A stretch of 6,838 bases of DNA from Porticoccus sp965660005 (GCF_965660005.1 NZ_CBFHYF010000063.1:1-6838), one strand, 5' to 3'. Shown: positions 1 through 5,794, numbered from the stretch's first letter. The notes: generated by a model not told the origin, from the letters alone. Numbers and translations: made by a program.

Positions 1-2
1 CC

Positions 3-593
3 ATGGTGCCTGTTTCCCTGCGCCAGCCCGGGGACGTGGATTCCGGCAATGCGGTTGCAGGCATCTCCGCCGACCTGGCAACCACGGTGGCCGACCCCGC
101 CGAGCGATTTCGGCGGATACAATCGTCGGTGCAAACCGGCAAAGACTACTACAGCGAAATGTCGCCCAGTGAGCGGGAACTGTTTTTCATGATCATGCAG
201 GCACCGTCGATGCTGCTGATGCCCATGGGCCTGATCTCCCGGGTGCCCGCTTACAACGTGGCCATCTCAAACGTTCCGGGAATTAGACAGCCCATGTACT
301 GGAACGGCGCCCGCATGGACGGCTCCTACCCACTGTCTATCGTCATGGACGGCATGGCCTTGAACATCACCTTGGTCACCTACGACAAGAATGTAGATTT
401 CGGCATCATCGCCTGTCGCCGCTCCCTGCCGTTGGTACAACGCCTGATCGACTACATGGAAGAGGCGTTACAGGCGTTGGAGGATGCCGCTGGAATCAAG
501 GCGAAAGTGGCGAAGAAGCGTCCCTGCGCCAGCCCAAAGGCAAAGGCCAAAACCAAAGCAAAGGCCAAAACCAAGGCCAGGCCGAAACGCTAG
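3..593 (+). CDS. WS/DGAT-type acyltransferase, C-terminal part (5'-partial)
   Basis: This is the C-terminal domain of a wax ester synthase/acyl-CoA:diacylglycerol acyltransferase, which esterifies fatty alcohols or diacylglycerol with acyl-CoA to make storage lipid. What is seen: an opening MVPVSLR, then ISNVPG (about residues 88-93), a YWNGARMDGSYPLS stretch (99-112), DGMALNIT (116-123) and FGIIACRR (133-140). These are the expected landmarks of the WS/DGAT C-terminal domain (DUF1298). The catalytic HHxxxDG motif belongs to the N-terminal half and lies outside the window. The frame is still open at the left edge, so the ATG at 3 is probably internal and the true start is upstream. Residues about 165-196 form a Lys/Ala/Thr tail, containing KAKAKT twice, that is not part of the enzyme fold. 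The gene converges on the crotonase gene with 91 nt between their stops. Confidence 0.88.
   Translation: MVPVSLRQPGDVDSGNAVAGISADLATTVADPAERFRRIQSSVQTGKDYYSEMSPSERELFFMIMQAPSMLLMPMGLISRVPAYNVAISNVPGIRQPMYWNGARMDGSYPLSIVMDGMALNITLVTYDKNVDFGIIACRRSLPLVQRLIDYMEEALQALEDAAGIKAKVAKKRPCASPKAKAKTKAKAKTKARPKR
542..576 (+). repeat. 18-bp tandem repeat coding the Lys/Ala tail
   Basis: The 15-mer AAAGGCCAAAACCAA begins at 542 and again at 560, an 18-bp period that encodes KAKAKT twice in frame. A shorter AAAGGC unit precedes it at 536. Because the period is a multiple of three, copy-number change would alter tail length without shifting the frame. Confidence 0.75.
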
Positions 594-668
594 AAAACTA
601 CCAGGCAGTGAACCAGAGGGCGGCTCGGGAATACACGCAGCATACGCGGGGCGCCTGACCCACCGCGC

Positions 669-702
669 GCAACACCCCGGTTGCTCAGCTTCCGCTGAAG
701 CT
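669..702 (-). terminator. paired hairpins at the crotonase 3' end (weak terminator candidate)
   Basis: Two perfect small inverted repeats lie at the end of the crotonase gene, in the convergent spacer. AGCTTC/GAAGCT (687-692 and 697-702, 4-nt loop) spans the stop codon. GCAAC/GTTGC (669-673 and 680-684, 6-nt loop) follows it. There is no U-tract, so these are not a canonical intrinsic terminator. They may only stabilise the 3' end or be chance. The rest of the 594-684 spacer shows nothing recognisable. Confidence 0.25.
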
Positions 703-1497
703 CGCCGGGCGCTTCTCAATAAAGGCCTGCATGGCCTCTTTCAGGTCGTTGGATTTCAGCGAACTGACCATGGTCCACAGGCCATTGAGCAACAGGCTCT
801 GCTCGGTACTCATACCCTCGCTCTGCTGCAGCACAAACTTGGTGCCGCGCACGGCCAGCGGCGCGTTGGCCGCTATCTCGCCCGCCAGGGCCAGGGCGGC
901 CTCATAGACCGCTTCCGCATCCTCGTACACATCGTTGACCAGGCCGATTTTCTCGGCCCGTGCTGCAGAAATATCCTTGCCGGTGTATGCCAGCTCGGCA
1001 ACCTGTCCGGCGCTGACCACACCGGGCAAACGCTGTAGCGTACCCACATCGGCCACGATGCCAATTTTCGTTTCGCGTACGCCGAACTGGGCATCTTTTG
1101 CGGCGATTCGGATATCACAGGCGGTCGCCAGGTCGACCCCAGCGCCCAGGCAATGGGAGTGAATCGCCGCAATCACCGGAACCGGGCACCTGGCAATCGC
1201 GGTGATTCCGTCCTGGCATAGCTGGGTATGCTTCAACTGCTCCAGGCAGCCGCTGGTGGTAGACAGATCCGGCGTGCTGCCCAGGCTGGCGAGGTCGATG
1301 CCCACGCAAAAGCTTTTTCCCCGCCCAGCGATAACCACGGCACGGATTTCCTCATTGGCGGTGACCGCATCCATGGCGCGAATGAAGTCGCCCCACATAT
1401 CGAAAGAAATCGCGTTGAGCTTGTCCGGACGGTCAAGCCAGAGGGTGGCCACGTGGCCGGAAACATCGAGAGAGAGTGTGGAACAATCGAATTCCAT
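685..1497 (-). CDS. enoyl-CoA hydratase/isomerase family, ECH1-like dienoyl-CoA isomerase
   Basis: Crotonase-fold protein of 270 aa, the usual family length, acting on acyl-CoA thioesters in the cytoplasm. The oxyanion-hole segments are visible at SFCVGIDL (62-69) and HCLGAGVDL (115-123). The key residues are Asp122, Glu142 and Asp150. Their spacing (20, then 8) equals that of rat ECH1 Asp176/Glu196/Asp204, and the surrounding ADVGTLQRLP (149-158) is a strong ECH1 signature. Inference: it is a delta3,5-delta2,4-dienoyl-CoA isomerase, used in beta-oxidation of unsaturated chains with odd-numbered double bonds, rather than a plain hydratase. The ATG at 1497 has AGGA about 9 nt upstream. It follows the DsbA-like gene on the same strand after 78 nt, but that gap holds its own promoter-like boxes and the shared ATGGCA-N5-TGTG motif, so it may be transcribed independently. 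A close crotonase paralogue with another activity remains possible. Confidence 0.88.
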   Translation of the reverse strand: MEFDCSTLSLDVSGHVATLWLDRPDKLNAISFDMWGDFIRAMDAVTANEEIRAVVIAGRGKSFCVGIDLASLGSTPDLSTTSGCLEQLKHTQLCQDGITAIARCPVPVIAAIHSHCLGAGVDLATACDIRIAAKDAQFGVRETKIGIVADVGTLQRLPGVVSAGQVAELAYTGKDISAARAEKIGLVNDVYEDAEAVYEAALALAGEIAANAPLAVRGTKFVLQQSEGMSTEQSLLLNGLWTMVSSLKSNDLKEAMQAFIEKRPASFSGS

Positions 1498-1517
1498 GGT
1501 GGTAGTCCTGCATCACT

Positions 1518-1546
1518 ATTTATCGACACAGACTATGCCATTACAA
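1518..1546 (-). promoter_or_regulatory. candidate crotonase promoter
   Basis: Read on the minus strand, TTGTAA (1546-1541, 4/6 to the sigma70 -35) is followed after 17 nt by ATAAAT (1523-1518), about 20 nt before the start codon. A 16-nt spacing to GATAAA is an alternative. The boxes are weak. The shared motif at 1522-1541 fills the spacer, which is where a repressor site is commonly found. Confidence 0.35.
1522..1541 (-). promoter_or_regulatory. shared operator-like motif, site 1 (crotonase)
   Basis: On the minus strand this reads ATGGCA, five bases (TAGTC), then TGTGTCGAT. The same arrangement occurs upstream of the GST/tetR pair and of the nitronate monooxygenase. TGGCA against GTGTC is an imperfect dyad. 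Binding by the TetR protein encoded at 2857-3447 is inferred from position and recurrence only. Confidence 0.5.
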
Positions 1547-1575
1547 TTTGAATTGCAAGCGCCGGGACGTCTCGG

Positions 1576-2358
1576 TCAGCGCTTGTCCAGTTGCCGTTGA
1601 ATTTCGCGGGCAAACAACCAGAGTCGGTCCTGCCCCCAGAGCGCCAGCAACTGCTCGCCGTTCTCATCCAGCAGCCGGAAACTTGGCACGCCCCACAGCC
1701 CCGCCTCATACATGGCCAGGCGGTTCTGTTCCGGCATGTCTTCCCAGCCCGGGTTTCCGAGGTGCGTTTGCGCCTCGTCCCAGCTGAGGCCAGCCGCTTC
1801 GACAACCTTGCGCAGTCCCCGATCGTTGTTGGTATTAACGCCCCGGGCAAATGCGTGGCTGAGAAAACTGGACAGCAACTCGGTACTCCTGCCCTGCTCT
1901 ACCGCCCAGGGATACAGGGAGTAACAGCGCCGTACGGGGTCACCGATGGGATCGTAGAAATTGCCGTAAGGGACACCGGCCTCGCGGGCTTCCCGGGCGG
2001 TGTCCATGAAGATATACATGCCCTTTTCACGGGTGGCGGGTACGCCGCGCATCACCATGGGAAGCACCGGCCGCACCGACAGATTCACCCCCGTATCCCG
2101 GGCCAGTTTCACGGCCCGGTCGAAGGAGATAGCGGTATAGGGGCTGCGCAAAGATGGATAGACTTCAAGGGTCAGGGTACCGGTGTCCTTGGGTCCGTCG
2201 AACGCCACATCAGGCCGCGGGGCTATCATCGGCTGTCCCGACTGGCGGTCGACACCCAGTGCGGCGAGGCGCTTCTCGAGATGGTAGAGCCGGTCGACGC
2301 CCCAGTACCACTCGCCGCCGACGCCAGCGACTGTAGAGCGGACTCGTCGCCGGCCCAC
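1576..2358 (-). CDS. C-terminal fragment of the DsbA/HCCA-isomerase-like protein
   Basis: This open frame of 260 codons from GTG 2358 holds the second, better conserved domain. GGEWYWGVDRLYHLEKRL (14-31) leads in. LEVYPSLRSPYTAISFDRA (64-82) contains the SPY motif seen at the active site of HCCA isomerases and kappa GSTs. LPMVMRGVP (99-107), GVPSF (223-227, the cis-Pro loop) and WGQDR (241-245) complete the fold. The GTG start is weak: GAGG lies about 15 nt upstream and the first 8-10 residues look like out-of-frame sequence. Independent translation is therefore doubtful, and this is better read as the distal half of a broken gene. By family analogy the intact protein would bind glutathione and isomerise a ring-cleavage or acyl-type substrate, but the substrate is unknown. 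Confidence 0.6.
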   Translation of the reverse strand: MGRRRVRSTVAGVGGEWYWGVDRLYHLEKRLAALGVDRQSGQPMIAPRPDVAFDGPKDTGTLTLEVYPSLRSPYTAISFDRAVKLARDTGVNLSVRPVLPMVMRGVPATREKGMYIFMDTAREAREAGVPYGNFYDPIGDPVRRCYSLYPWAVEQGRSTELLSSFLSHAFARGVNTNNDRGLRKVVEAAGLSWDEAQTHLGNPGWEDMPEQNRLAMYEAGLWGVPSFRLLDENGEQLLALWGQDRLWLFAREIQRQLDKR

Positions 2359-2843
2359 AGGGCTGTTCCGACCTCAGCGGCACAGGCGATAAAATCACCC
2401 GTTCCCTGCGCGACCAGGATCTCTGACGCCAATTGCACCAGTGCTGGATCGGGCGTCACGGGATGATCGGGAAACTCCAGGCCGTATTCGGGAGCGACAT
2501 GAAACGCATCGTAGCGGGACAACTGCGACAGTAACTCCGGCTCCGCGACATTTTTGCCCCGGGGCCCCCCAACCAGGTGGCACTCCAATTCGATGTCGTA
2601 ACGCTCGGCCAGGCGCTGTAACCCCTGGACGGCAAGGTGGCTGTAGCCGTCGTCTACCTGGTGAAAATACTCCACGCGATGGGGAGCACCCTGCTTGATG
2701 CGTTGTTTTTCGGCCGCCGCGCGCCGCTTGTCCACGCCGGCAGGCGCGAACAAGCGAGTCATCAGCGCAGAAGTCAGCCACCGGACCAGCGGACGGGGGT
2801 CCATGCTTGCTAAACCACCCTGATCCTGAAATTGTTCTGACAT
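2226..2843 (-). CDS. N-terminal fragment of the DsbA/HCCA-isomerase-like protein
   Basis: This open frame holds the first thioredoxin-fold domain. VEYFHQVDDGYSHLAVQGL (about 57-75) supplies the beta1-loop-alpha1 region, with DDGYSHL in place of the DPYS/SPYS loop of relatives. It is followed by LECHLVGGP (86-94) and YDAFHVAPEYGLEFP (111-125). Sense probably ends near residue 172 (ALWAGDESALQS). The remaining Ala/Ser/Gly-rich residues to the TGA at 2226 are out-of-frame read-through. If translated as is, it gives a one-domain protein of about 205 aa with a meaningless tail. It is likely co-transcribed with tetR just upstream. Confidence 0.55.
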   Translation of the reverse strand: MSEQFQDQGGLASMDPRPLVRWLTSALMTRLFAPAGVDKRRAAAEKQRIKQGAPHRVEYFHQVDDGYSHLAVQGLQRLAERYDIELECHLVGGPRGKNVAEPELLSQLSRYDAFHVAPEYGLEFPDHPVTPDPALVQLASEILVAQGTGDFIACAAEVGTALWAGDESALQSLASAASGTGASTGSTISRSASPHWVSTASRDSR

Positions 2844-2856
2844 GTCAGTTGGCCGC

Positions 2857-3447
2857 TCAGTCGTCCCCAATCAGGCTCTTCAGCATGCCTTTAAGGATAT
2901 TGATACTGCTCTTCTTGCTCAGCCCCTGGTGGTACCGTAGCCGGTGCCACATTTCAAAGGAGGTGATGGCGTCAATGGCTTCACGTATTTCACGGGGTGC
3001 AGATTTGAGTTCGGGTAACCAGTCGTCCAGATCCTTGCGCAAGCCGCGCTGGTTGCGGGCGTAATTCTTGCGCAATGTCTCATAACGCCAGAGCTGGGCC
3101 TGGGTACCCTGGACAATATTACTGACGCTTTCATAGGCGTCGGCGTGACGCTCCACCGCGTGATCAATCCGCTCCTCCATCGTTCCGTCCCGATCCCCGC
3201 CGAGAAATAGCATTTCATAGGAGTCACGAATGTGATCGTCGGCCACTTCGAAAAGCGTCTCCATATCCTCGAAATGGCGAAAGAAAGAGCGAATACCGAC
3301 ACCTGCGCGATCAGATATCTGCTGGGCAGTGGGTACCAGTATGCCCTCTTCCTGCAGGGCCAACGCCGCTTCGACAATCGCAAGTCGACTGCGCTCTCTG
3401 CGCAAGCGTCGCCCGTCTACTGCCTCTGCTTCTTGTTTTTTTGACAT
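2857..3447 (-). CDS. TetR/AcrR family transcriptional regulator
   Basis: DNA-binding one-component repressor of 196 aa, a normal TetR length. The N-terminal three-helix domain spans about residues 17-64. The helix-turn-helix is visible as PTAQQISDRAGVGIRSFFRHFEDMETLF (39-66), with the Phe-x-x-His-Phe signature that ends the recognition helix. The remaining residues form a helical ligand/dimerisation domain with no family-specific features I can name. The ATG at 3447 has only a weak GAGA about 8 nt upstream. It is divergent from the GST-like gene across a 77-nt AT-rich spacer holding site 2 of the shared motif. It is followed after 13 nt by the DsbA-like gene. Both arrangements suit an autoregulated repressor of neighbouring genes. 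The ligand is not predictable; given the neighbours, an acyl-CoA, steroid or aromatic compound is a guess. It is the only intact gene of the central trio. Confidence 0.9.
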   Translation of the reverse strand: MSKKQEAEAVDGRRLRRERSRLAIVEAALALQEEGILVPTAQQISDRAGVGIRSFFRHFEDMETLFEVADDHIRDSYEMLFLGGDRDGTMEERIDHAVERHADAYESVSNIVQGTQAQLWRYETLRKNYARNQRGLRKDLDDWLPELKSAPREIREAIDAITSFEMWHRLRYHQGLSKKSSINILKGMLKSLIGDD

Positions 3448-3524
3448 AATGATCTCGAAATAAATCGCGAAAAACCCGATATAATGGCATTAATTGTGCA
3501 ATATTTACTCAGGGTTTACCAGTT
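3448..3524. promoter_or_regulatory. divergent tetR/GST control region
   Basis: This is a 77-nt AT-rich spacer between two start codons. On the plus strand a perfect TATAAT lies at 3480-3485. No good -35 precedes it at 16-19 nt, so the promoter may be weak or need help. AGGG at 3511-3514 sits 10 nt before the GST ATG and is the likely ribosome binding site. AAACCC (3472-3477) and GGGTTT (3512-3517) form an inverted pair flanking the -10 and the operator-like motif. No clear promoter for tetR was recognised on the minus strand. Confidence 0.5.
3484..3502 (+). promoter_or_regulatory. shared operator-like motif, site 2 (tetR/GST)
   Basis: It reads ATGGCA, five bases (TTAAT), then TGTGCAAT. The match to sites 1 and 3 covers ATGGCA-N5-TGTG; the right end differs from TGTGTCAAT by one indel. 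It contains the small dyad ATTG-TG-CAAT. It overlaps the TATAAT box and lies where initiation would occur, so an occupied site should block GST transcription. Confidence 0.5.
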
Positions 3525-3875
3525 ATGGCTAATATAACATTCTGGGGCCTGACAGCATCGCCCTATCAGCTGAAAATGCAAGCACTGGCGGACTATGCCG
3601 GAGTACCCTGGCGGCGATTCCCGGACCAGGCGAACTCACCCCGCGCCCTCGCATTATTCACTCGACTGAGACTGGCGCGTATGCGCGGCGCAGTAAAGCG
3701 CTTCCCAAACTATGTGCCGATCTGGACGAATACCCCGAGGTGCCCTACTACAGCCTGGACGGCAAGCAGTTCTATTACGATTCCACGGGATGGGCGCTGC
3801 ACCTTGATTCGATGCAGGCATCCGCGCTTCCTCTGCTACCTTCCGAAGAGTCCACCCGGTTCCTGTGCCGACTGA
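3525..3875 (+). CDS. N-terminal fragment of the GST-like protein
   Basis: This is the 116-codon frame from the ATG at 3525, whose AGGG is 10 nt upstream. Only the first 61 residues, to about position 3707, read as a GST N-terminal fold, including SPY at residues 12-14 where glutathione-activating residues sit in GSTs. Beyond that the translation (Pro/Arg/Thr/Ser-rich) is a shadow of the real frame. Translated without frameshifting, it would be a non-functional half domain. Confidence 0.45.
   Translation: MANITFWGLTASPYQLKMQALADYAGVPWRRFPDQANSPRALALFTRLRLARMRGAVKRFPNYVPIWTNTPRCPTTAWTASSSITIPRDGRCTLIRCRHPRFLCYLPKSPPGSCAD
3704..3710 (+). other. C CCA AAC heptamer at the GST frame junction
   Basis: In the phase of the upstream frame, the bases read C CCA AAC, which fits the X XXY YYZ pattern of -1 slippery sites. 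Slipping re-pairs to CCC and AAA and continues into the long downstream frame. No convincing downstream pseudoknot was found by eye, only weak 4-bp pairings. A lost A from an AAAA run is an equally good explanation. Confidence 0.4.
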
Positions 3876-4747
3876 TCGACGACGCCTTTGACGAGTTCGG
3901 GCTGTACATGGTGCACCACAATCGCTGGATTACCTCGGCGCAAACGAATGTGTTGGCAAAGACAACTGCAAAGGAAATGCACTCAATGCTGCCACGCTTC
4001 CTGCGCAAGCGTATGCAGTACAATCTAGCCCGGCGCCAGGTAAGGCGCTGCCCCTACCTGTTCAGCGTGGCGCCAGCCCGTTACAGCTGCGATATGCCAA
4101 CCGAGCTGACGCCTTCGTCCCGAAACGGCTTTCCAGCCACCCATCAATTGCTCGACCGGGCCTGGCGGCGCTACCTCGCCGCGATGGAGCACATATTGAC
4201 GCAGCGGCCATACCTGCTGGGAGAGTGCTTCACCCTGGCCGATGCTAGCGCCTGCGGGCAGTTGGGCATAAACCTGGTGGACGGCCGGGCCGCAGATATC
4301 ATGGAGGAAGTGGCGCCACATACCTATCGATGGTTGCACATGATTAAAAGCGGCGAGCACCGCGGACGCGAGGGCAAGCTAATCCCCGCGGCCACGCTGA
4401 CGCCACTTCTGAAAATTATCGCAGAAACCCACCTCCCACTGATGCGGCAGAATGAAGTCGCATATGAGAACGCGGTGTCCCAGGGTCAGCGCCTGTTTAA
4501 TGAAGCGGCATTTGATCGGGACGAAGCCCTCTATAACGGCAGCCTGATGGGCCTGCCATTCCGGTCCGTCAGCAAGAGTTTCCAGGTGTCCAGCTGGCGA
4601 GAGTTGTGCGAACAGTGGCAGGCGCTGGGAGACAGCGCCCGCAAACAGATAAACAGCGAATTCCCGTTCCTGGACAACCCGGTGTTCACTACAGAAAGCA
4701 CCTATCCCGAGATAGGTACGGCAAGCGATCAGGCAGCGCTGGACTGA
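3740..4747 (+). CDS. main part of the GST-like protein (C-terminal frame)
   Basis: This open frame of 335 codons starts at a GTG that is simply Val73 of the joined protein. No ribosome binding site precedes it, and sense extends upstream of it (DLDEYPE), so it is not a true start. It contains the end of the thioredoxin fold (VPYYSLDGKQFYYDSTGWAL). A helical GST C-terminal domain follows, with LGECFTLADASACGQL at 160-175. TLAD (165-168) there is the conserved Ser/Thr-x-x-Asp N-capping box of GST helix 6. Residues about 220-335 are an additional C-terminal region I do not recognise. The codon usage looks normal and there is no internal stop, suggesting the lesion is recent, an error, or tolerated. 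Confidence 0.62.
   Translation: MPYYSLDGKQFYYDSTGWALHLDSMQASALPLLPSEESTRFLCRLIDDAFDEFGLYMVHHNRWITSAQTNVLAKTTAKEMHSMLPRFLRKRMQYNLARRQVRRCPYLFSVAPARYSCDMPTELTPSSRNGFPATHQLLDRAWRRYLAAMEHILTQRPYLLGECFTLADASACGQLGINLVDGRAADIMEEVAPHTYRWLHMIKSGEHRGREGKLIPAATLTPLLKIIAETHLPLMRQNEVAYENAVSQGQRLFNEAAFDRDEALYNGSLMGLPFRSVSKSFQVSSWRELCEQWQALGDSARKQINSEFPFLDNPVFTTESTYPEIGTASDQAALD
4700..4717 (-). terminator. hairpin after the monooxygenase gene
   Basis: ACCTATC/GATAGGT are perfect 7-bp arms around a 4-nt loop (CCGA). The hairpin begins 12 nt after the monooxygenase stop in its direction of transcription, followed by a modest T-rich run (GCTTTCTGT). It lies inside the last 50 nt of the convergent GST gene, so it could act on both strands. 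The U-tract is poor, so this is a weak intrinsic terminator candidate. Confidence 0.4.
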
Positions 4748-5727
4748 CCCGCCGGAACATCGGAAACGATCGAGGCAAGCCGGTCAGTGATAATCTGCTC
4801 GGCATCGGCAACAATATTCTTCACCAGGTCCTCACAGCTGGGAATATCGTTGATCAGGCCGCCACACATACCAACGGTGACCATTCCCGCATCGATATCC
4901 CCGGTACTCCAGGCCTTCTCCTGGTTGGCACCTGAAACCAGGTGGTGTACCTGCCCGAAATCACCACCGGCGGCCTCAACTGCCGCGACCTCATCGGCCA
5001 CGGAATTGCGGTAAACCCTGGCGGTATTTTTAAAGCTGCGGAAGATCAGGCGCGTCTGGTTCTCGTCCATCTCAACCACTTTCTGCTTGATGCCCTCGTG
5101 AATAGGCGCTTCTTTGGTCACCAGGAAACGGGTACCCATATTGATGCCCTCACAACCCAGGGACAGGGCGGCAGCGAGGCCCCGACCATCGGCAATACCT
5201 CCGGATGCAAGTACAGGAATTTTCAATGCCTGGGTAGCAGCCGGGAACAGCACCAGCCCACCCACATCCTGCTCGCCAGGGTGGCCGGCGCATTCAAAGC
5301 CGTCAATACTCACCACGTCAACACCGATGCGCTCTGCCTTCAGGGCGTGACGCACCGCCACACACTTGTGGATCACCTTGATACCCGCTTCCTTGAACCT
5401 ATCCATAAAGGGCTCAGGGCTGCGACCGGCGGTTTCCACAATCTTCACACCGCTTTTAATAATCACATCAACGTAATCGTCGTAATTGATCTCACTGGCC
5501 ACGACACCCACAGTCAGGTTCACGCCAAAAGGCTTGTCCGTCATGGAACGGCAGCGGGCGATCTCGGCCGCCAGGCCCTCGACCGTGGGCTGGGACAGCG
5601 CAGTCATCACGCCAAGCGCACCGGCATTGGATGCCGCCGCTGCGAGATCTGCCGTGCCAACACGCATCATTCCGCCACAAACAATGGGAGTCTCGATGCC
5701 CAACAGTTCCGTTAATCTTGTTTTCAT
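4729..5727 (-). CDS. nitronate monooxygenase family protein (2-nitropropane dioxygenase-like)
   Basis: FMN-dependent TIM-barrel enzyme of 332 aa, a typical length. Characterised members oxidise alkyl nitronates to carbonyl compounds and nitrite; many genomic relatives beside beta-oxidation genes have no proven substrate. Seen: the N-terminal IVCGGMMRVGTADLAAAASNAG (15-36), KPFGVNLTV (65-73), the flavin/catalytic segment IDGFECAGHPGE (141-152) with His149 where the family's catalytic His lies, the phosphate-binding VLASGGIADGRGLAAAL (172-188) and MGTRFL (197-202). Near the end is VGMCGGLINDI (285-295). The ATG at 5727 is chosen over the in-frame GTG at 5730 because AAGGAG sits 8 nt before it. 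The 3' end overlaps the convergent GST-like gene by 19 bp. The promoter region carries site 3 of the shared motif, linking it to the tetR cluster. The GHPG motif and full length suggest an intact enzyme. Confidence 0.88.
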   Translation of the reverse strand: MKTRLTELLGIETPIVCGGMMRVGTADLAAAASNAGALGVMTALSQPTVEGLAAEIARCRSMTDKPFGVNLTVGVVASEINYDDYVDVIIKSGVKIVETAGRSPEPFMDRFKEAGIKVIHKCVAVRHALKAERIGVDVVSIDGFECAGHPGEQDVGGLVLFPAATQALKIPVLASGGIADGRGLAAALSLGCEGINMGTRFLVTKEAPIHEGIKQKVVEMDENQTRLIFRSFKNTARVYRNSVADEVAAVEAAGGDFGQVHHLVSGANQEKAWSTGDIDAGMVTVGMCGGLINDIPSCEDLVKNIVADAEQIITDRLASIVSDVPAGQSSAA

Positions 5728-5766
5728 CACACAAGCTCCTTACCTAAATAGCCGTAAAAACGCGAG

Positions 5767-5794
5767 GTTATCATTATGGCACTTTTTGTGTCAA
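5767..5794 (-). promoter_or_regulatory. sigma70-like promoter of the monooxygenase gene
   Basis: On the minus strand a perfect TTGACA (5794-5789) is followed after 16 nt by GATAAC (5772-5767, 4/6 to TATAAT), about 40 nt before the ATG. A second TTGACA lies 19 nt further upstream (5813-5808), with the palindrome ATCCGGAT (5799-5806) between the two. No matching -10 is seen for the upstream copy. Confidence 0.55.

Larger units (their letters stand above)
1576..2843 (-). pseudogene. two-domain DsbA/HCCA-isomerase-like protein, frameshifted
   Basis: Two overlapping minus-strand frames make up one gene of about 422 codons. It carries two thioredoxin-fold (DsbA/kappa-GST/2-hydroxychromene-2-carboxylate isomerase type) domains. 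The N-terminal domain is in one frame, and the second domain is one base back. The switch must fall roughly between 2311 and 2347, after ALWAGDESALQ and before GGEWYWGVDRL. One missing base (or two extra) would explain it. No homopolymer or slippery heptamer is visible there, so programmed frameshifting is not supported. The linker between the domains also looks short compared with what I recall of this family, so the lesion may be a larger out-of-frame deletion. There is no Cys-x-x-Cys motif, so disulfide exchange is unlikely; an SPY motif in domain 2 resembles HCCA-isomerase/kappa-GST active sites. The gene sits 13 nt after tetR. Start chosen: ATG 2843. A TTG at 2870 would overlap tetR, and ATG 2804 is an alternative. 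Confidence 0.72.
3525..4747 (+). pseudogene. long GST-like protein (about 407 aa) split by a -1 frameshift
   Basis: Two plus-strand frames join into one glutathione S-transferase-like protein. Frame one gives an N-terminal thioredoxin fold starting NITFWGLTASPYQLKMQAL (3-21). The continuation, DEYPEVPYY with its cis-Pro and then YDSTGWAL, lies one base back. Adding one A to the CCCAAAC at 3704-3710 restores a continuous reading ...RGAVKRFPKLCADLDEYPEV, which fits the fold. Alternatively, C CCA AAC is in the correct phase for a ribosomal -1 slip and would give nearly the same protein. At about 407 aa it is roughly twice a classical GST, with a long region beyond the all-helical domain. It is divergent from tetR, and its stop overlaps the convergent monooxygenase stop. 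A real mutation, a sequencing indel and programmed recoding are all open. Confidence 0.68.

Noticed and set aside
484..1038. Plus-strand open frame of 184 codons overlapping the acyltransferase tail and antisense to the crotonase.
   Set aside because: It is antisense to a clearly conserved enzyme over most of its length, and its translation has low-complexity or shadow character and no domain.
2311..2347. Programmed frameshifting at the DsbA-like gene junction.
   Set aside because: No X XXY YYZ heptamer or homopolymer run is present where the frame must change, so a lesion or error is the better reading.
1591..2466. Plus-strand open frame of 291 codons antisense to the DsbA-like gene.
   Set aside because: It is a shadow of GC-rich coding sequence. 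The minus-strand frames carry clear thioredoxin-fold motifs and this one carries none.
3441..3485. TTGACA at 3441-3446 paired with TATAAT at 3480-3485 as a GST promoter.
   Set aside because: The spacing is 33 nt, about twice what sigma70 promoters use. The TTGACA is simply part of the tetR start region.
4942..5715. Plus-strand open frame of 257 codons antisense to the nitronate monooxygenase.
   Set aside because: It is antisense to an intact conserved flavoenzyme. Its His/Thr-rich translation shows no recognisable motif and no ribosome binding site was seen.
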